A stretch of DNA of 64,000 bases from Stutzerimonas xanthomarina DSM 18231 (GTDB lineage: Bacteria; Pseudomonadota; Gammaproteobacteria; Pseudomonadales; Pseudomonadaceae): contig NZ_FQXA01000003.1 of the NCBI RefSeq assembly GCF_900129835.1, positions 310,001-374,000 on the forward strand. The letters are read 5' to 3'. Of the stretch, positions 63,272 through 64,000 are shown in pieces. Every line of letters begins with the position of its first letter. Position 1 is the stretch's first letter. A model generated the notes under the pieces. It was not told the origin of the DNA and ran no database searches. It was given only the letters and a program-made list of their open reading frames with translations. Both the position numbers and the translations under genes were made by a program.

Positions 63272-63832
63272 ATGGCAACGAACAAGCGCGATCTGTTGCT
63301 CAGCACTGCCGAGCGGCTGTTCTACACAGAGGGTTATCACGCCACGGGCATCGATCGGATTCTCAGCGAATCTGGCGTGGCCAAGATGACGCTGTACAAG
63401 CACTTCAGATCCAAGGAAGAGCTGATTCTGGCGGTACTGGACGCGCGACAGCAGCCAATGCTCGAGCGCCTACGCGAAGCATGCGACAAGCTGCCGCCAC
63501 GCAAAGCGCTGCTCGGCGTTTTCGAAGGATTGAACACGATGATTAACAGCCCCAGCGCGTTCTGTGGCTGCCTGTTCATCAATGCCGCCGCCGAATATCA
63601 CGACCGCGATCACCCTATTCACCAGCGCTCGGCGGCGTACAAGGCACAGTTTCAGACCCACCTGCGCGAATTGCTCGAAGCGCTCGATGCACCGCAGCCA
63701 GCGCAGCTTGCACGTCAATTGCAATTTTTGGTCGAGGGTGCGCTGAGCATGGCGCACATCGAGGGGCCTGCCGACCAGGCGCTGCTGGCCAAGGCGGCGG
63801 CTGACAAATTGCTGCAAGCCGCCGGCATCTGA
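63272..63832 (+). CDS. TetR/AcrR family repressor (probable regulator of the GST operon)
   Basis: A 186-residue TetR protein. The helix-turn-helix is about residues 8-50, with GVAKMTLYKHFRSKEELI. A motif FCGCLFINAAAEY with Cys98 and Cys100 opens the sensor domain, as in LmrA/YxaF-type and electrophile-sensing NemR-type regulators; thiol sensing is inferred only. The start ATG has GAGGAG eleven bases upstream. Divergent from the GST operon, whose promoter carries a palindrome; convergent with the efflux gene. Confidence 0.92.
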   Translation: MATNKRDLLLSTAERLFYTEGYHATGIDRILSESGVAKMTLYKHFRSKEELILAVLDARQQPMLERLREACDKLPPRKALLGVFEGLNTMINSPSAFCGCLFINAAAEYHDRDHPIHQRSAAYKAQFQTHLRELLEALDAPQPAQLARQLQFLVEGALSMAHIEGPADQALLAKAAADKLLQAAGI

Positions 63833-63852
63833 GCGATGCCGGCGATGCGCCC

Positions 63853-64000
63853 TTACACCGCGCGTTCTTCCTTGACCCTGAACCAGGCCGCATAAAGCGC
63901 CGGCAGGAACAACAGCGTCAATGCTGTCGCGACGATCAGGCCGCCCATGATCGCCACCGCCATCGGTCCGAAGAACACACTCCGCGACAATGGAATCATC
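63853..64000 (-). CDS. RND efflux transporter inner-membrane subunit (5' end off window)
   Basis: Only the last 48 codons are visible, ending in VKEERAV and a TAA stop. The segment SVFFGPMAVAIMGGLIVATA plus LTLLFLPALYAAWFRV is the conserved last transmembrane helix of RND pumps (HAE-type). It ends 20 bases after the TetR gene and may share its ligand range, but their transcripts converge. Confidence 0.85.
   Translation of the reverse strand, partial: MIPLSRSVFFGPMAVAIMGGLIVATALTLLFLPALYAAWFRVKEERAV

Overview
The window is chromosomal DNA from a gamma-proteobacterium of the Pseudomonas/Stutzerimonas group. Gene order from about position 1 to 47 kb follows, as I remember it, the PA2957 to PA3002 segment of P. 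aeruginosa PAO1: TetR, tatD, pilZ, holB, tmk, mltG, pabC, fabF, acpP, fabG, fabD, plsX, rpmF, yceD, maf, sppA, HAD, rluC, rne, murB, ptp, kdsB, Trm112-like, lpxK, exbD, exbB, comEC, DUF2062, lolCDE, PilZ, GDPD, sthA, nqr, gap, mfd. An Na+-NQR operon next to sthA and gap, GC-rich sequence with matching codon use, and many overlapping ATGA or TAATG junctions fit that group. I see no rRNA, tRNA, insertion sequence, prophage or CRISPR array.

Layout. 1-1660: 5' part of a TetR gene, a divergent class V aminotransferase and a likely small RNA with its own terminator. 1662-3065: an AroP-type permease. 3249-13463: a leftward block for envelope lipid precursors and replication (yceD-rpmF-plsX-fabD-fabG-acpP-fabF-pabC-mltG-tmk-holB-pilZ-tatD). 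acpP has its own promoter and a strong hairpin separates it from fabF. 13568-16770: maf, then leftward rluC-HAD-sppA. 16771-20519: rne with a leader of about 490 nt. 20686-27524: leftward comEC, exbB-exbD-lpxK, Trm112-like, kdsB, ptp, murB. 27702-33127: DUF2062, the leftward lolCDE operon and a rightward PilZ / small secreted protein / GDPD operon. 33243-43705: sthA, the nqrABCDEF-apbE-nqrM operon and a long GAPDH, a redox block. 43865-51131: mfd, a SWIM-Snf2 helicase and a GNAT.

51190-64000 is more accessory: WrbA, pirin, a haloacetate-dehalogenase-like hydrolase with a complete set of active-site residues, LrgA/LrgB-type proteins, a relic of the CcoG/FixG C-terminus, a MocR-type regulator, a PhzF protein, a large class A PBP-like enzyme, and a three-gene operon (GST, FMN-type oxidoreductase, metallo-beta-lactamase-fold protein lacking its metal motif). 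That operon faces a TetR gene, and a perfect palindrome sits between the -35 and -10 of its promoter. The window ends in the 3' end of an RND efflux pump gene.

The best candidates for something not yet described are the TetR-controlled GST operon with its degenerate metallo-beta-lactamase partner and the PilZ / small secreted protein / GDPD operon. Most of the rest is conserved housekeeping content.
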